NCBI RefSeq assembly: GCF_002939305.1
Contig: NZ_MVDI01000016.1
Span: 23,628 to 87,627 of the forward strand
DNA from: Chroococcidiopsis sp. TS-821
GTDB taxonomy: Bacteria > Cyanobacteriota > Cyanobacteriia > Cyanobacteriales > Chroococcidiopsidaceae
Length of the DNA: 64,000 bases
Direction of reading: 5' to 3'
Shown: in pieces, positions 7,802-19,091 of the stretch
Layout: every line of letters starts with the position of its first letter
Numbering within the stretch: position 1 is the stretch's first letter
Position numbers and translations under genes: made by a program
Notes under the pieces: model-generated
What the model was told of the DNA's origin: nothing
Databases searched by the model: none
The model's input: the letters and a program-made list of their open reading frames with translations, nothing else

Positions 7802-10800
7802 ATGTTTGAGAATACGGAAATACTACTGGAGCCACACCGAGCATTATCTTGGATAGCGCAGGTGACACCAGTTCCTGCTCCAATCACACCAGCCGAAGCA
7901 GCATTAGTTTTCTCAGGTCCGAGATTTTTTGTTGCTTTAATTTCTGGTATTATTCTTGCCTTTGCCATTCAGTTGGTGCTAACAAACCTCTCGGTTGCTG
8001 CTGGCATTTCTTTCTTGGGGCGTTCCTCAGACTCAGACTCAGCGAGTAACGATGGTTCTGGTAGTGTCGGAGGGACGATTCGCAAGATTGGTACTGCGGT
8101 AGGAATTTGGACTTTAGTCACCGTAAGTGTTGCCTTATTCATCGCTTGTCTTTTGGCAGTGCAACTAAGTTTGCTAAATCTACCTATAGATGTAGGACTA
8201 GGAGCAATTCTCGGACTTGTCATTTGGGGAGCATATTTTTTACTGCTGTTTTGGTTTAGTTCTACTACTGTAGGTTCCCTAGTTGGCTCAGTTGTCAATA
8301 CCGCAACATCAGGATTGCAAGCAATTATTGGCACAGCAACAGCTGCATTTGGGGCGAAGGCGGTAAATAACCAGGTTGTTGCTACAGCTGAAGCAGCGGC
8401 GGCGGCGGTACGTCGCGAACTTGGCAGCGCGATCGACCCGATGACAATTCGGGAAAATATCGAGGATTATCTGGATTCACTTCGTCCTCCCGAATTGAAC
8501 TTGTCGAATATCCGTAAGGAGTTTGAAAATCTGTTGAACGATCCGCAGCTAAAAGAAATTGCGGGTACAGACGATCTGCGGAACATCGATCGCCAGAAAT
8601 TTGTAGAGTTGGTCAGCAGTCGTACCGATCTTTCACGGCGCGATATTAATCGCATTGTCGATCAACTCGAAAGTGTGTGGCGACAAGTTGTATCGCAGCA
8701 TGCTCCCCAAAAAGATCGCATGGGTGAGTTGATTGACTACCTCAAGTCGGTACAACCTGGGCAAGCCAAAACGGACGAATTAAGCGCCAAGATAGATCAG
8801 TTGATTGCAGAAGTCCGCGCGAGCAAGAGAAAGCAAGACTCAGATGCTGGAGGCGGAGGACCTTTCCAAATGTCGCTTCAACAAGGTTTGACAACCTTGA
8901 TGGGACTTGTAATGGGAAGAGCGGATCTTTCCGATTTGGATGTTGAGAAAATCTTGAGTTCGCTTTCGCAAGCACGAGATAAAGCAACAGATCAAGCTGA
9001 AAAGGTTGCCGAGCAAGTAGGAATAAAAAGTGCAGCTGTACCGTACAATACGATTCGCGCAGATGTCGAAAACTACTTACTGAATACTTATTCTTGGCAG
9101 ATTAACCGCGAAAAAGTTAATCAAGAATTTCGTGACGTTTTGTACGATCCTGCTGCCGATCCAGGAACTGTACGGCGTCAGCTTGAGCAGATTTCGCGCA
9201 AGGATTTTGCCGATCTGTTGCAACAACGCGGTGTCTTTACACAAGCCAAAATTCAAGAGATTGCCGACCAGCTAGAAAGCATTCGGCAAGAAGTGTTGAC
9301 TATCGTGCGAGCCGAAGAAGAACGCGAAGCGGTTCAAGAGTTACAGCGACGTGTTGAAAGTTATCTACTCGTAACAAGTAAGGCAGATCTGACGCCTGAA
9401 AAGATGCAGCAAGATTTCAAGCCGTTGTTAGAGGATGAGGAAGCAGATCATGAATTACTCACCTTGCGCCTAGCGCGGTTGGAACGCGATTCTTTAAGAC
9501 AAATTTTGCTACAACGTAACGACATTACACCAGAGGAAGCAGAGACGATCCTCAATTCAGTGGAAGAGGTACGCCAGCAAGTTTTGTTTGAATCGCAAAA
9601 TGTTGCGGATCAAGCCAAACAACAAGCGGAAACGCTGTGGATTAATTTAGAGTCTTATCTGCGCAATACTGGTAAGGATGAACTTAATCCCGAAGGTATC
9701 AAGCGCGATTTGCAAAAACTGCTGGAAGATCCGCAAGCTGGAGCCGCCGCAGTTCGAGCGCGGCTGTCGCGTTTCGACCGCGATACATTAGTTCAGTTGT
9801 TAAATCAGCGTCAGGACTTATCGGAAGAACAGATTAACCAAATACTGCAACAAGTCGAAGGAACGTGGTACGATATCACGCACGCGCCGCAAATCATTGC
9901 AGACAAAGCCAAAGAGCAGTACGATTCGGTAACGCAGACGATCGCGGAATATCTGCGCAATACTGGTAAGGATGAACTTAATCCTGAAGGCATTCAGCGC
10001 GACTTTGCGCGTTTGTTTGAAAATCCGCAAGAAGGTGCGGCTGCACTCAGACGACGCCTCGCCCAGGTCGATCGCGATACGTTGGTGAAGCTGTTGAGTC
10101 AACGCCAAGACTTAAGCGAAGACCAAGTGAACCAAATTATCGATCAAATTCAAGTTTCCATCCGCAACATCATTCGCTCACCGCGCCGCTTGGCAGCACG
10201 CACGCAAGCGAGGGTGCAAAACTTCCAACAAACCTTGGAAGATTATTTGCGCAGTACGGGCAAAGACGAATTAAATCCTGAAGCGATTAAGCGCGAATTG
10301 TACCTGTTACTCAACGATCCGCGCGCCGGAGTAGAAAGTTTAAGCGAGCGCTTGTCACACTTTGACCGTTCGACGATTATTGCACTTCTACAAGCACGCG
10401 GTGATATGTCAGAAGAAGAAGCGGCGCGCACCGTCGATCAAGTTCTGGCGGTACGCGATCAGTTCGTCGAACAAGTACGGGCTATTCAACGCCGGATTCA
10501 AGACGTGATTGATGGCGTGTTTGGTAGAATCCGCAATTACTTAAATTCACTCGATCGTCCTGAACTCAACTACGATAGCATCAAAAAAGATGTGCGTAAG
10601 TTATTTGACGATCCGCAAGCAGGCTTTGAAGCGATTCGCGATCGCTTAGGGTCATTTAACCGCGACACGCTTGTTGCAATTTTAAGTTCGCGTGAGGATA
10701 TTTCGGAAGCCGATGCTAACCGGATTATCGACCAAATTGAAGGTGCGCGTAACAACGTGCTGCAACGTGCAGAACGCATTCAACAAGAAGCGCAACGTCG

Positions 10801-10945
10801 GCTCGAACAAGTCAAAATGCAAGCACAACGACAAGCGGAAGAAACCCGCAAGGCAGCAGAAAGTGCAGCTTGGTGGCTATTTGCAACCGCAGTTGTTTCG
10901 GCAATTGCAGCCGCGATGGGTGGTGTCATTGCTGTTCTTATCTAG
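7802..10945 (+). CDS. Large membrane-anchored protein with seven ~80-residue helical repeats
   Basis: A 1047-residue protein. The N-terminus has about three transmembrane segments (around residues 40-65, 98-125 and 130-155) and the C-terminus ends in another (AAWWLFATAVVSAIAAAMGG). Between them are seven repeats of about 75-85 residues with the consensus YLxxTGKDELNPExIKRDL, LLxDPxAG, RLxxxDRDTLVxLLxxRxDLSExxxNxIxxQxE, separated by coiled linkers. Repeats 4 and 5 share 35 identical bases (9656-9690 and 9950-9984), so part of the array expanded recently. Related large cyanobacterial proteins are often mislabelled as MFS transporters; the sequence supports a structural or scaffold role, not transport. 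Function unknown. A terminator follows directly. Confidence 0.85.
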   Translation: MFENTEILLEPHRALSWIAQVTPVPAPITPAEAALVFSGPRFFVALISGIILAFAIQLVLTNLSVAAGISFLGRSSDSDSASNDGSGSVGGTIRKIGTAVGIWTLVTVSVALFIACLLAVQLSLLNLPIDVGLGAILGLVIWGAYFLLLFWFSSTTVGSLVGSVVNTATSGLQAIIGTATAAFGAKAVNNQVVATAEAAAAAVRRELGSAIDPMTIRENIEDYLDSLRPPELNLSNIRKEFENLLNDPQLKEIAGTDDLRNIDRQKFVELVSSRTDLSRRDINRIVDQLESVWRQVVSQHAPQKDRMGELIDYLKSVQPGQAKTDELSAKIDQLIAEVRASKRKQDSDAGGGGPFQMSLQQGLTTLMGLVMGRADLSDLDVEKILSSLSQARDKATDQAEKVAEQVGIKSAAVPYNTIRADVENYLLNTYSWQINREKVNQEFRDVLYDPAADPGTVRRQLEQISRKDFADLLQQRGVFTQAKIQEIADQLESIRQEVLTIVRAEEEREAVQELQRRVESYLLVTSKADLTPEKMQQDFKPLLEDEEADHELLTLRLARLERDSLRQILLQRNDITPEEAETILNSVEEVRQQVLFESQNVADQAKQQAETLWINLESYLRNTGKDELNPEGIKRDLQKLLEDPQAGAAAVRARLSRFDRDTLVQLLNQRQDLSEEQINQILQQVEGTWYDITHAPQIIADKAKEQYDSVTQTIAEYLRNTGKDELNPEGIQRDFARLFENPQEGAAALRRRLAQVDRDTLVKLLSQRQDLSEDQVNQIIDQIQVSIRNIIRSPRRLAARTQARVQNFQQTLEDYLRSTGKDELNPEAIKRELYLLLNDPRAGVESLSERLSHFDRSTIIALLQARGDMSEEEAARTVDQVLAVRDQFVEQVRAIQRRIQDVIDGVFGRIRNYLNSLDRPELNYDSIKKDVRKLFDDPQAGFEAIRDRLGSFNRDTLVAILSSREDISEADANRIIDQIEGARNNVLQRAERIQQEAQRRLEQVKMQAQRQAEETRKAAESAAWWLFATAVVSAIAAAMGGVIAVLI

Positions 10946-10974
10946 AAATTCATCAATCTTAATTAATTAACCGT

Positions 10975-11003
10975 AAAAACCTCTCAAATCGGGAGGTTTT
11001 TTC
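10975..11003 (+). terminator. Intrinsic terminator
   Basis: Arms AAAAACCTC (10975-10983) and GAGGTTTTT (10993-11001) end in a T-run, 30 bases after the stop of the large repeat protein. Confidence 0.85.
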
Positions 11004-11073
11004 TATAGACACTCGCTTTTAGCGTTTGTTAGCATTGTTGGCTATCGCAGGGGCAGGGAAGTAGGTAATAATA

Positions 11074-11686
11074 ATGTCTGACACTGATGTATTGTTGTCG
11101 CATCACGATCTAGGACTTGTCTTCCTGTTGATTGCGATCGCGATTGTTGCTTGTTACACGGCATTAAGCTTTGGAGGCTTTACCGTTGCGGTTGGACAAA
11201 TTCGCAAATTTCGGTTGAGTGGTGGCGCGATCGCGATGGGGATCGGCATTTGGACAAGGTACGTCATTGCCATACCAACTGACAACCTCCTAGTGGCAAT
11301 TGATTGTGACCTACCGAAGGTTTTCCTCTTGCTGGGAGTTGCGATCGCTGTTTCTAGCATGGCTTTATTTAAGGTAGTCCGCGATATTTTTTGTGCTGGC
11401 AACTATGCACATTGCTCAATAAATGATAGACCTAGGGTGATTCTCCTCGACCTCAAACTACCAAAAGTTGATAACTTAGAGGTTCTGCAAAAAATTAATT
11501 TTGATCCTCGCACGCGCCTGATTCCTATAGTAGTTCTGACATCTTCGCGCGAAGAACGCGACATCGTTGACAGTTATCAGCTAAGAGTCAATACCTACAC
11601 CGTCAAACCTGTGGACTTCGAGCCGTTCGCAGAAGTTGGACGACAGTTAGGCTTTGGCGGCTACTGAATCAACCTCCGGTATCTTA
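11074..11686 (+). pseudogene. Chimeric remnant: MHYT membrane domain fused to a response-regulator C-terminus
   Basis: The open frame 11074-11667 encodes 197 residues that belong to two different genes. Residues 1-102 resemble the first transmembrane helices of an MHYT sensor domain (HHDLGLVFLLIAIA, GGAIAMGIGIW), with the signature Met-His-Tyr degraded to TRY. Residues 103-193 are the second half of an Rcp1-like receiver (VILLDLKLPKVDNLEVL with phosphoacceptor Asp126, VVLTSSREERD, and YTVKPVDFE with the conserved Lys178). The normal receiver ending (W-L-L-N-Q-P-P) is present one frame away up to a TAA at 11684-11686, so a small deletion frameshifts the C-terminus. An internal deletion between a sensor kinase gene and its response regulator gene explains this structure. 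It sits 10 bases before a hybrid kinase gene. Confidence 0.75.
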
Positions 11687-11696
11687 AAAAAAGATT

Positions 11697-14294
11697 ATGT
11701 CCACTTTGTTGCGGGTTTTGATTTTAGAAGATTCAGTGAGAGATACAGAACTTATACTGTACGAACTGCGCGCTTGCGGCATTAAGCCCAAATGGCAGCG
11801 TGTCGAAACCGAAGATGATTGTCGTGCGTGCTTAATAAATCAAGCATGGGATGTAATTCTTGCAGACTATGGAATGCCACAATTTGGCGCGCTACAAGCT
11901 TTACAGTTATTAAAGCAACAAAAACTAGACATTCCATTAATTGTTGTCACCGGTAGCGTCAGCGAAGAAGTTGCTGTTGAGTGCATGAAGCAGGGTGCAG
12001 CGGACTATTTACTGAAAGATCGTTTAGTTCGCCTAGGTGAAGCGATTAAACAAGCTATTGACAAAAAAAATCTCCGCGATCGAAAGCGCCAAGCCGAAAT
12101 TGCTTTACAAGCGAGTGAAGAACGCTTCCGCCGCCTGGCAGATAATGCCCACGATATTCTTTACCGCTATTGCTTTGAGCCAACTCCAGGCTTTGATTAT
12201 ATTAGTTCTGCTGTTACTAAAATAACAGGTTATACACCGCAAGAGTATTACCGCAATCCTTTGTTAATCTCACAAATTGTGCATCCTGACGACCAGCAAC
12301 TATGGCAGCGATCGCTTGCTGGCGAAATGCCCCAACCTCTTATGCTGCGTTGGATTCGCAAAGATGGGAAGATCGTCTGGACAGAACAAAGCAATGTAAC
12401 GCTCTACAGCAATGGTGCTTTAACCGCAATTGAAGGTATTATCCGTAATGTCACTGCACGCAAGCAAGTCGAAATTCAAGTTCAGCAACAAGCCGAACGC
12501 GATCGCTTATTAAGTGCAATTGCGACGCGAATTCGTCAATCACTCAACTTAGATGAAATTCTCACGACAGCTGTTGCAGAAGTTCGGCAATTTTTAGACG
12601 CGGATCGCGTGATGATTTTTCGCTTTGAAGATAATCGTCATGGCAAAATTGTTGCTGAATCTGTAGCCGCTGATTGGCCTTTTGACTCTGAGATGAAAGT
12701 GCATGGTACCTGGTTACAAGAAACTCAGGCTGAATGTCGGCGCGGCTGCGTTCATTCAATTGATGATGTTGCGCAAGCCAATCTCAATCCTCAATTTGCC
12801 AAGATATTACAACGATTGCACGTCAAAGCACGGTTAGTTGTTCCGATTTTACAAGGTGACTGTGCTTGGGGATTGCTTGCCGTGCATCAATGTTCGCGAT
12901 CGCGCCAATGGCAACTCAGCGAAGTTGATTTGATTGAGAAGTTAGCCACCCAAGTTGCGATCGCAATTCAACAAGGACAACTCTTTAACCAAGTCCAACA
13001 ACAAGCTGCACGCGAACACTTACTCAACAATATCAGTCAATCGCTCAATTCTAGCCTCGATCCTGAACATATTTTGCAAGAAATTGTTAACCTTACAGGT
13101 CAAGGATTTGGTGTCGATCGCGTGATTATTTTTGCAATCGATACAACTCATATTCGCGTGATGAAAGAATGGAGAAAAAGCTCAAAAATAGTTTCCACGT
13201 TACACTTGCAGGTTCCTATATCCGATCATATAGAATTGCTGAATCCCACTTATTTTGCTTCTTACTATCAAGTTTTTCACGCCCCTGATTTTGCCAAGAT
13301 TAATATCGATACCAAGCGAAAAACCCTCATCCAAAAAATACAAATGCGCTCTGAATTGCGCGTACCAATTTTTATCCGCGACCAGTTCTTTGGGGGATTA
13401 TCATTACAGACAACAACAACGCAGCGAACTTTTACGCCAGAGGAAATTCAGCTATTACAACGCATTGCCAATCAAGCCGCGATCGCGCTTTATAATGCCC
13501 AAAGTTACGAACGCTTAGAACAACTAGTCAAAGAACGTACGCAAGAACTCGAACAAGAAAAATTACTTTCAGAAGCTGCGGATCGCGCCAAAACTGACTT
13601 TCTAGCAAATATGAGTCACGAACTCCGAACTCCGCTCACAGGAATAATTGGCTTCTCTAATCTTTTACTCAAACAGATTTTTGGAGAACTCAACGAGAAG
13701 CAACAACAATACATTGCGCTAATTCATTCTTCTGGACAACATTTATTAGACTTAATCAACGATCTTCTTGACTTATCAAAAATTGAGGCGGGAAAGGAAG
13801 AATTAAACCTTGAGACCTTGAGTGTCAAAGACATTTGCCAAGAATGTTTATCACTTGTTCAAGAAAAAGGACAAAAAAAAGAATTAGAATTTTCTTTGGT
13901 TATTCAAACAGAAACAATAACTTGTGTCGCCGATAAGCGCCGCCTTAAACAAATCTTATTTAACCTGCTCAATAATGCAGTAAAATTTACTTCCAAAGGA
14001 AAAATTATACTTCAAGTTAGTCAGAATTTAGACCACATCATGTTTGCTATTATCGATACTGGAATTGGCATCGCTGCCGAAGATTTACCAAATTTATTTC
14101 AACCATTTCAGCAACTTGATAGCGGCTTGAATCGTAAATATGAAGGAACTGGCTTAGGTTTAGCGCTATCGCGTAAACTAGCGCGGTTACACGGAGGAGA
14201 TATCACCGTGACTTCCGAACTAGGACGTGGTAGCTGCTTTACAGTTTGCCTACCAGTAAATTTATTAGATAAATTACAGGCATCCTTGATTTGA
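11697..14294 (+). CDS. Hybrid sensor kinase: receiver-PAS-GAF-GAF-HisKA-HATPase
   Basis: An 865-residue cytoplasmic protein. Domain order: an N-terminal receiver (residues 5-125, phosphoacceptor Asp57 in [15 protein letters not shown] end), PAS (about 140-265, ending [11 protein letters not shown]), a phytochrome-type GAF (about 285-430), a second GAF (about 440-610), HisKA with His641 in [10 protein letters not shown], and an HATPase with [17 protein letters not shown] and GTGLGLALS. The first GAF lacks the Cys-His pair used for bilin attachment, so it is unlikely to be a photoreceptor. It follows a damaged response regulator remnant, consistent with a former multi-gene phosphorelay operon. 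Confidence 0.92.
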   Translation: MSTLLRVLILEDSVRDTELILYELRACGIKPKWQRVETEDDCRACLINQAWDVILADYGMPQFGALQALQLLKQQKLDIPLIVVTGSVSEEVAVECMKQGAADYLLKDRLVRLGEAIKQAIDKKNLRDRKRQAEIALQASEERFRRLADNAHDILYRYCFEPTPGFDYISSAVTKITGYTPQEYYRNPLLISQIVHPDDQQLWQRSLAGEMPQPLMLRWIRKDGKIVWTEQSNVTLYSNGALTAIEGIIRNVTARKQVEIQVQQQAERDRLLSAIATRIRQSLNLDEILTTAVAEVRQFLDADRVMIFRFEDNRHGKIVAESVAADWPFDSEMKVHGTWLQETQAECRRGCVHSIDDVAQANLNPQFAKILQRLHVKARLVVPILQGDCAWGLLAVHQCSRSRQWQLSEVDLIEKLATQVAIAIQQGQLFNQVQQQAAREHLLNNISQSLNSSLDPEHILQEIVNLTGQGFGVDRVIIFAIDTTHIRVMKEWRKSSKIVSTLHLQVPISDHIELLNPTYFASYYQVFHAPDFAKINIDTKRKTLIQKIQMRSELRVPIFIRDQFFGGLSLQTTTTQRTFTPEEIQLLQRIANQAAIALYNAQSYERLEQLVKERTQELEQEKLLSEAADRAKTDFLANMSHELRTPLTGIIGFSNLLLKQIFGELNEKQQQYIALIHSSGQHLLDLINDLLDLSKIEAGKEELNLETLSVKDICQECLSLVQEKGQKKELEFSLVIQTETITCVADKRRLKQILFNLLNNAVKFTSKGKIILQVSQNLDHIMFAIIDTGIGIAAEDLPNLFQPFQQLDSGLNRKYEGTGLGLALSRKLARLHGGDITVTSELGRGSCFTVCLPVNLLDKLQASLI

Positions 14295-14326
14295 TGGTAA
14301 TAGGTAATCAAAATTACCCATTACCA
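14295..14326. repeat. GGTAAT-type repeat forming a terminator-like hairpin
   Basis: TGGTAATAGGTAAT (14295-14308) pairs with ATTACCCATTACCA (14313-14326) with one mismatch and a CAAA loop. It starts at the stop codon of the hybrid kinase and lies between convergent genes, so it may act as a bidirectional terminator. It belongs to the dispersed GGTAATN repeats seen elsewhere in the window. Confidence 0.7.
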
Positions 14327-14356
14327 ATACTATTAAAGATTAAATATTGAGCTCAT

Positions 14357-15079
14357 TTAGAAGCCACGTTCTGCTGAAATTAAGTGCATTGCGGCTCGAA
14401 GTAGTCTATCTGCAGCACGGTTTTGTGCTAAGTAAGCAAAATTAGCATTATTTGCGATTGGTGTTGTCGCGCTTGCGGTTGTTGATGTTGGAGCATTAGC
14501 GACAAGCGATCGCGCGCGGTCAAGTAATTGTCTTACCGTGTTGTCGTTTGAACGGTAATATTGAATTTCCGCCTCGGTTCTAGCAATGCGTTCTTGTGCG
14601 CGTTGGGGCGCTTCAATGTAGCTTCTGGAAGGACCGCTAGGACCTTTTTTCCCTATTACGTAACCTAGCTCACTTTCATAGAGGTTCTCAGCAGCCTCGT
14701 ATATAGCAGCTGCAGCTTTTGCTTGCTCAGATGCTTCAAAGTACTGACCACCTCTAAAGTTAGATTCTGCTCTTTCCATGATTTGTTGAGCGATGGGTAG
14801 TAATTCGTTGGCTTGCGAAGATGAAACCTGACTAGCAAGATACGATATGCGATATGAATCTTCTCGCGCTCTAGCAAGGTCACGTCCTGCACGTTCCACT
14901 TGTCGATACTCAAGGCTTGCTTGAGAACCACGACCAGATGGTAAAACAACTCCTTGTTGTGCGGGGGCTGTAGGGGTTGCAGGACGTGGTTTTTGGCGTG
15001 ATTGGGTCATTCCTGGGGTCGCGATCGCGCTTAAGCCAGAAATCGCTAAAAGCGTTGCTAATACTATCGTTTTCCTCAT
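14357..15079 (-). CDS. Exported helical protein of unknown function
   Basis: A 240-residue protein with a clear signal peptide (MRKTIVLATLLAISGLSAIA, cleavage near TPGMTQ). A Pro/Ala-rich linker follows, then a helical domain rich in Arg, Glu and Ala (ERAGRDLARAREDSYR, AQQIMERAESNFRGGQYFEASEQA). The spacing suggests TPR-like or four-helix packing in the periplasm. A low-complexity Thr/Ala stretch near residue 200 precedes a final helix. It is transcribed divergently from uvrA with 170 bases between the starts. I do not recognise a named family. Confidence 0.75.
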   Translation of the reverse strand: MRKTIVLATLLAISGLSAIATPGMTQSRQKPRPATPTAPAQQGVVLPSGRGSQASLEYRQVERAGRDLARAREDSYRISYLASQVSSSQANELLPIAQQIMERAESNFRGGQYFEASEQAKAAAAIYEAAENLYESELGYVIGKKGPSGPSRSYIEAPQRAQERIARTEAEIQYYRSNDNTVRQLLDRARSLVANAPTSTTASATTPIANNANFAYLAQNRAADRLLRAAMHLISAERGF

Positions 15080-15249
15080 CGATCTTCTGTTAAAATTTAT
15101 TGCAAAAGTGGTAAAACACGAACAAGGATAACCAGATTGTGGTACTTAATCTCCTGTCTGTAGATAGAAATTGTTGAGAATAACATCTCCTTAACCGCGA
15201 ACAAGAAGGCAACGCTAAAATCATTAAGCAATGGTTTTTCCTCTGCCTC

Positions 15250-18195
15250 ATGTCTTCTTTTGCTGAAACTTTAGACACGCTGGATGCAAACGGGAATCGT
15301 CCCCTGAGTGTGAATCGCGCTAGTCAGAATACAATCCGTATCCGTGGGGCTAGACAGCATAATCTCAAGAATATTGATTTAGAGTTACCGCGCGATCGCT
15401 TGATCGTGTTTACTGGTGTATCCGGTTCGGGTAAATCTTCTTTAGCGTTTGATACAATTTTTGCCGAGGGACAGCGGCGCTATGTAGAATCTCTCAGTGC
15501 TTACGCTAGGCAGTTTTTAGGACAACTTGATAAACCTGATGTCGAAGCAATTGAAGGCTTAAGTCCGGCAATTTCGATCGATCAAAAATCAACTTCGCAC
15601 AATCCGCGTTCTACAGTTGGTACTGTAACAGAAATTTACGATTACTTGCGGTTATTGTTCGGACGTGCTGGGAAACCGCATTGCCCAATTTGCGATCGCT
15701 CGATTGCACCGCAAACAATCGACGAGATGAGCGATCGCATTATGGAATTACCCGATCGCACCCGCTTTCAGATTCTCGCCCCTGTGGTACGCGGAAAAAA
15801 AGGAACGCACCGCAAACTCCTATCTAGCCTTGCTTCCGAAGGATTCGCCCGCGTTAGAATTGATGGAGAAGTCCGCGAACTGAGTGACTCGATTGAACTC
15901 GATAAAAATCAAACGCACAACATTGAAGTTGTCATCGATCGCTTAATTAAAAAACCAGGAATTCAAGAACGTCTCACAGATTCGCTAACAACTTGTTTGC
16001 GGCGATCGGAAGGAATTGCTGTGATTGAGATTCTCGATCGCGCTGAGGCTGATAATAATGTTGTGATGAAAGCCGCAGAGGATGGAACTACCTACGTTAC
16101 GTCACCCTTAGAAAAAGAAATCGTCTTCTCCGAAAACTTTGCGTGTCCCGAACATGGTGCGGTGATGGAAGAACTGTCACCACGCTTATTTTCCTTTAAT
16201 TCGCCGTATGGTGCGTGTCCGCACTGTCATGGATTGGGAAGTTTGCGGACATTTTCACCAGAGTTAGTCGTTCCCGATCCTGCACAGCCAGTTTATGCGG
16301 CGATCGCACCCTGGTCAGAAAAAGACAATTCTTACTATCTTTCCTTACTTTATAGTGTCGGGCAAGCTTTTGGGTTTGAACTTAAAACGCTGTGGAAACA
16401 TCTAACACCCGAACAGCAACACGTGATTTTGCACGGTGCAGAACAACCGATTTGGAACCACGATCGCAATGACTATCGCCGTTACGCAGGTGTCATTCCA
16501 ATTTTACAGCGACAATATAATGATGCTTCCGAACTGATTAAACAAAAACTCGAACAGTATCTTGTCTATCAACCGTGCGAAGTTTGTCAAGGACAACGCT
16601 TAAAACCCGAAGCGCTGGCGGTGCGTTTAGGACAATACCGCATTCTCGATCTTACCGGAGTTTCGATTCGCGACTGTCAGCAGCGGATTCATCATTTAAA
16701 ACTCAGCGATCGCCAAATGCAAATTGCAGATTTGGTATTGCGCGAAATCAAAGCACGGTTGCAGTTTCTTTTGGATGTAGGGTTAGACTACCTCACTTTA
16801 GACCGTCCAGCAATGACGCTTTCAGGTGGAGAAGCGCAACGCATTCGCTTAGCAACACAAATTGGTTCCGGACTTACAGGCGTACTTTATGTTTTAGACG
16901 AACCAAGCATCGGATTGCATCAACGCGACAACGGACGCTTGCTACGGACTTTAACGCGATTGCGTGATTTGGGAAATACCTTAATTGTTGTCGAACACGA
17001 TGAAGAAACCATCCGCGCGGCGGATCACGTTGTTGATATTGGTCCTGGTGCGGGAATTCATGGTGGTAGTATCATCGCGCAAGGTGACTTGCAAGCATTA
17101 CTAGAAGCAAAAGATTCGCTAACAGGTGCGTATTTATCAGGGCGCAAGGCGATCGCAACACCCGCACAACGACGGGAAGGTAACGGGCGATCGCTGGTGA
17201 TGAAAAACGCCCACCGCAATAACTTAAAAAATATTGATGTTGAAATTCCCCTTGGTAAACTTGTCTGCGTAACTGGAGTTTCAGGTTCCGGTAAATCAAC
17301 ACTTATTAACGAACTACTTTATCCGGCTTTACAACATCACCTGACGCGCAAAGTGCCATTTCCGCAACACATCGAGGCGGTGGAAGGATTGGACGCAGTT
17401 GATAAAGCGATCGTCATCGATCAATCTCCCATCGGACGAACGCCGCGTTCTAACCCCGCTACCTACACGGGGGTTTTTGATGCCATTCGCGACGTTTTTA
17501 GTCAAACAATTGAAGCAAAAGCCAGAGGTTATAAGCCAGGACAATTTTCATTTAATGTCAAAGGCGGACGGTGCGAAGCGTGTGGCGGACAAGGTGTCAA
17601 TGTTATTGAAATGAACTTTCTTCCTGATGTTTACGTGCAGTGTGAAGTCTGTAAAGGTGCGCGGTATAATCGCGAAACACTGCAAGTGAAATATAAAGGA
17701 AAATCCATCGCTGATGTTCTTGATATGACAGTAGAGGAAAGCTTAGAGCTTTTCCAAAATATTCCCAAAGCTTTTACGCGATTGCAAACACTAGTCGATG
17801 TTGGATTAGGTTATATTAAACTCGGTCAACCGGCAACAACACTATCAGGTGGTGAAGCGCAACGGGTAAAATTAGCAACAGAGTTATCGCGCCGCGCTAC
17901 AGGAAAAACTTTGTATTTGATTGACGAACCAACAACAGGTTTATCGTTCTATGACGTGCATAAATTATTAGATGTATTGCAACGTTTAGTGGATAAAGGT
18001 AATTCAATTTTGGTAATTGAACACAATTTAGATGTGATTCGTTGTAGCGATTGGATTATTGATTTAGGTCCTGAAGGTGGCGATAAAGGTGGTGAATTAG
18101 TTGCAGCCGGTACGCCAGAAGCAGTAGCAGAAAATTCACAGTCGTATACAGGGCAATATATTAAGCAGGTTTTACAACAGTATCCAGCTAAGTAA
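15250..18195 (+). CDS. uvrA: Excinuclease ABC subunit A
   Basis: A 981-residue DNA-damage recognition ATPase of nucleotide excision repair. The first ABC half has Walker [15 protein letters not shown], the UvrB-interaction and insertion domains, and a zinc module ending CPHCHGLG. It closes with the signature [16 protein letters not shown] and Walker [17 protein letters not shown]. The second half has [15 protein letters not shown], the C-terminal zinc finger CEACGGQG...[21 protein letters not shown] and [11 protein letters not shown]. The length matches bacterial UvrA with a slightly extended N-terminus (about 25 residues before [14 protein letters not shown]). UvsE at about 41 kb is a second UV-repair enzyme in the window. 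Confidence 0.98.
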   Translation: MSSFAETLDTLDANGNRPLSVNRASQNTIRIRGARQHNLKNIDLELPRDRLIVFTGVSGSGKSSLAFDTIFAEGQRRYVESLSAYARQFLGQLDKPDVEAIEGLSPAISIDQKSTSHNPRSTVGTVTEIYDYLRLLFGRAGKPHCPICDRSIAPQTIDEMSDRIMELPDRTRFQILAPVVRGKKGTHRKLLSSLASEGFARVRIDGEVRELSDSIELDKNQTHNIEVVIDRLIKKPGIQERLTDSLTTCLRRSEGIAVIEILDRAEADNNVVMKAAEDGTTYVTSPLEKEIVFSENFACPEHGAVMEELSPRLFSFNSPYGACPHCHGLGSLRTFSPELVVPDPAQPVYAAIAPWSEKDNSYYLSLLYSVGQAFGFELKTLWKHLTPEQQHVILHGAEQPIWNHDRNDYRRYAGVIPILQRQYNDASELIKQKLEQYLVYQPCEVCQGQRLKPEALAVRLGQYRILDLTGVSIRDCQQRIHHLKLSDRQMQIADLVLREIKARLQFLLDVGLDYLTLDRPAMTLSGGEAQRIRLATQIGSGLTGVLYVLDEPSIGLHQRDNGRLLRTLTRLRDLGNTLIVVEHDEETIRAADHVVDIGPGAGIHGGSIIAQGDLQALLEAKDSLTGAYLSGRKAIATPAQRREGNGRSLVMKNAHRNNLKNIDVEIPLGKLVCVTGVSGSGKSTLINELLYPALQHHLTRKVPFPQHIEAVEGLDAVDKAIVIDQSPIGRTPRSNPATYTGVFDAIRDVFSQTIEAKARGYKPGQFSFNVKGGRCEACGGQGVNVIEMNFLPDVYVQCEVCKGARYNRETLQVKYKGKSIADVLDMTVEESLELFQNIPKAFTRLQTLVDVGLGYIKLGQPATTLSGGEAQRVKLATELSRRATGKTLYLIDEPTTGLSFYDVHKLLDVLQRLVDKGNSILVIEHNLDVIRCSDWIIDLGPEGGDKGGELVAAGTPEAVAENSQSYTGQYIKQVLQQYPAK

Positions 18196-18212
18196 AGAGA
18201 AGATAAATATAT

Positions 18213-19073
18213 ATGGGAGAGGTTTTTCGTGCTGGGTATCAACCGCAATCGAGGGATACTCATCCTGACGTTGATAAATTTTTAATGCGGGCTTTTCGGA
18301 ATATGCCTGTTTGGAAGAAAGCGCATCTTGTTGATGAAGCAACGAAGGGAATTCAACAATGGGCGCTGATTGGTATTCGCCATCAATTTCCTAATATAAG
18401 TCAAACAGAAATTAAGTTTCAATTAGCAGTTAGATGGTTAGGTGCTAAATTAGCGAATCATTTGTATAAAAATAATCAAGGAAATATTGTAGACGCTGAA
18501 TCTATACAATTAGCGTTAAAAATTGCAGATATTTTTGATAGTTTAGAAATTCCTTACTTAATTGGTAGTTCGATTGCCAGCTCTATTCTGGGCGAACCTC
18601 GCGCTACTTTGGATATAGATTTTGTTGCAGATTTGCAGCTTACTCATGTGCCATCATTACTAACATTAATGAGTGAAGAGTTTTTTATTGAGGAAACAAT
18701 GGTGACAGAAGCCATTGAGCGTCAGTCGTCATTTAATATTATTCATCTTGAAAGTCTGCTAAAAGTAGATATTTTTCTAGTATCAAATCAACCTTTGGTT
18801 CAGTCTGAAATGCAACGACGCCAGCAGCTAATTCTTACTGAAAATCCTCAAAAACTAGCTTGGCTACCTTCTGCTGAAGATATCATTTTACAAAAACTTA
18901 TTTGGTATCGTATGAGTGGTGAAGTGTCAGACAGGCAATGGCGTGTCGTTTTAGGAGTACTAAAAGTTCAAGCTGATAAACTTGATATTAATTATTTAAC
19001 TCAATGGGCTGAGAGTTTAAATTTAACAGGGATATTGACAAAAGCATTACAACAAGCTGGAGTCACTATCTAA
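18213..19073 (+). CDS. Two-part protein with a C-terminal nucleotidyltransferase-like domain
   Basis: A 286-residue protein. Residues 1-85 are a helical module (KKAHLVDEATKGIQQWALIGIRHQFP...). Residues 100-280 have a nucleotidyltransferase-like core: IPYLIGSSIASSILGEPRAT followed by LDIDF, which gives the G-S...D-x-D pattern (Ser119-Ser120, Asp134, Asp136) of the Pol-beta/AbiEii superfamily. The two modules look like separate small genes fused in one frame. Such domains occur in toxin-antitoxin and abortive-infection systems, but this one sits 17 bases downstream of uvrA and may be co-transcribed with it. Function is not established. Confidence 0.7.
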   Translation: MGEVFRAGYQPQSRDTHPDVDKFLMRAFRNMPVWKKAHLVDEATKGIQQWALIGIRHQFPNISQTEIKFQLAVRWLGAKLANHLYKNNQGNIVDAESIQLALKIADIFDSLEIPYLIGSSIASSILGEPRATLDIDFVADLQLTHVPSLLTLMSEEFFIEETMVTEAIERQSSFNIIHLESLLKVDIFLVSNQPLVQSEMQRRQQLILTENPQKLAWLPSAEDIILQKLIWYRMSGEVSDRQWRVVLGVLKVQADKLDINYLTQWAESLNLTGILTKALQQAGVTI

Positions 19074-19091
19074 TAGACATTTCTCCTTATC

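Noticed and set aside
12600..12980. Bilin-binding (cyanobacteriochrome) GAF in the hybrid kinase
   Set aside because: The Cys-His attachment pair is missing at the expected position.
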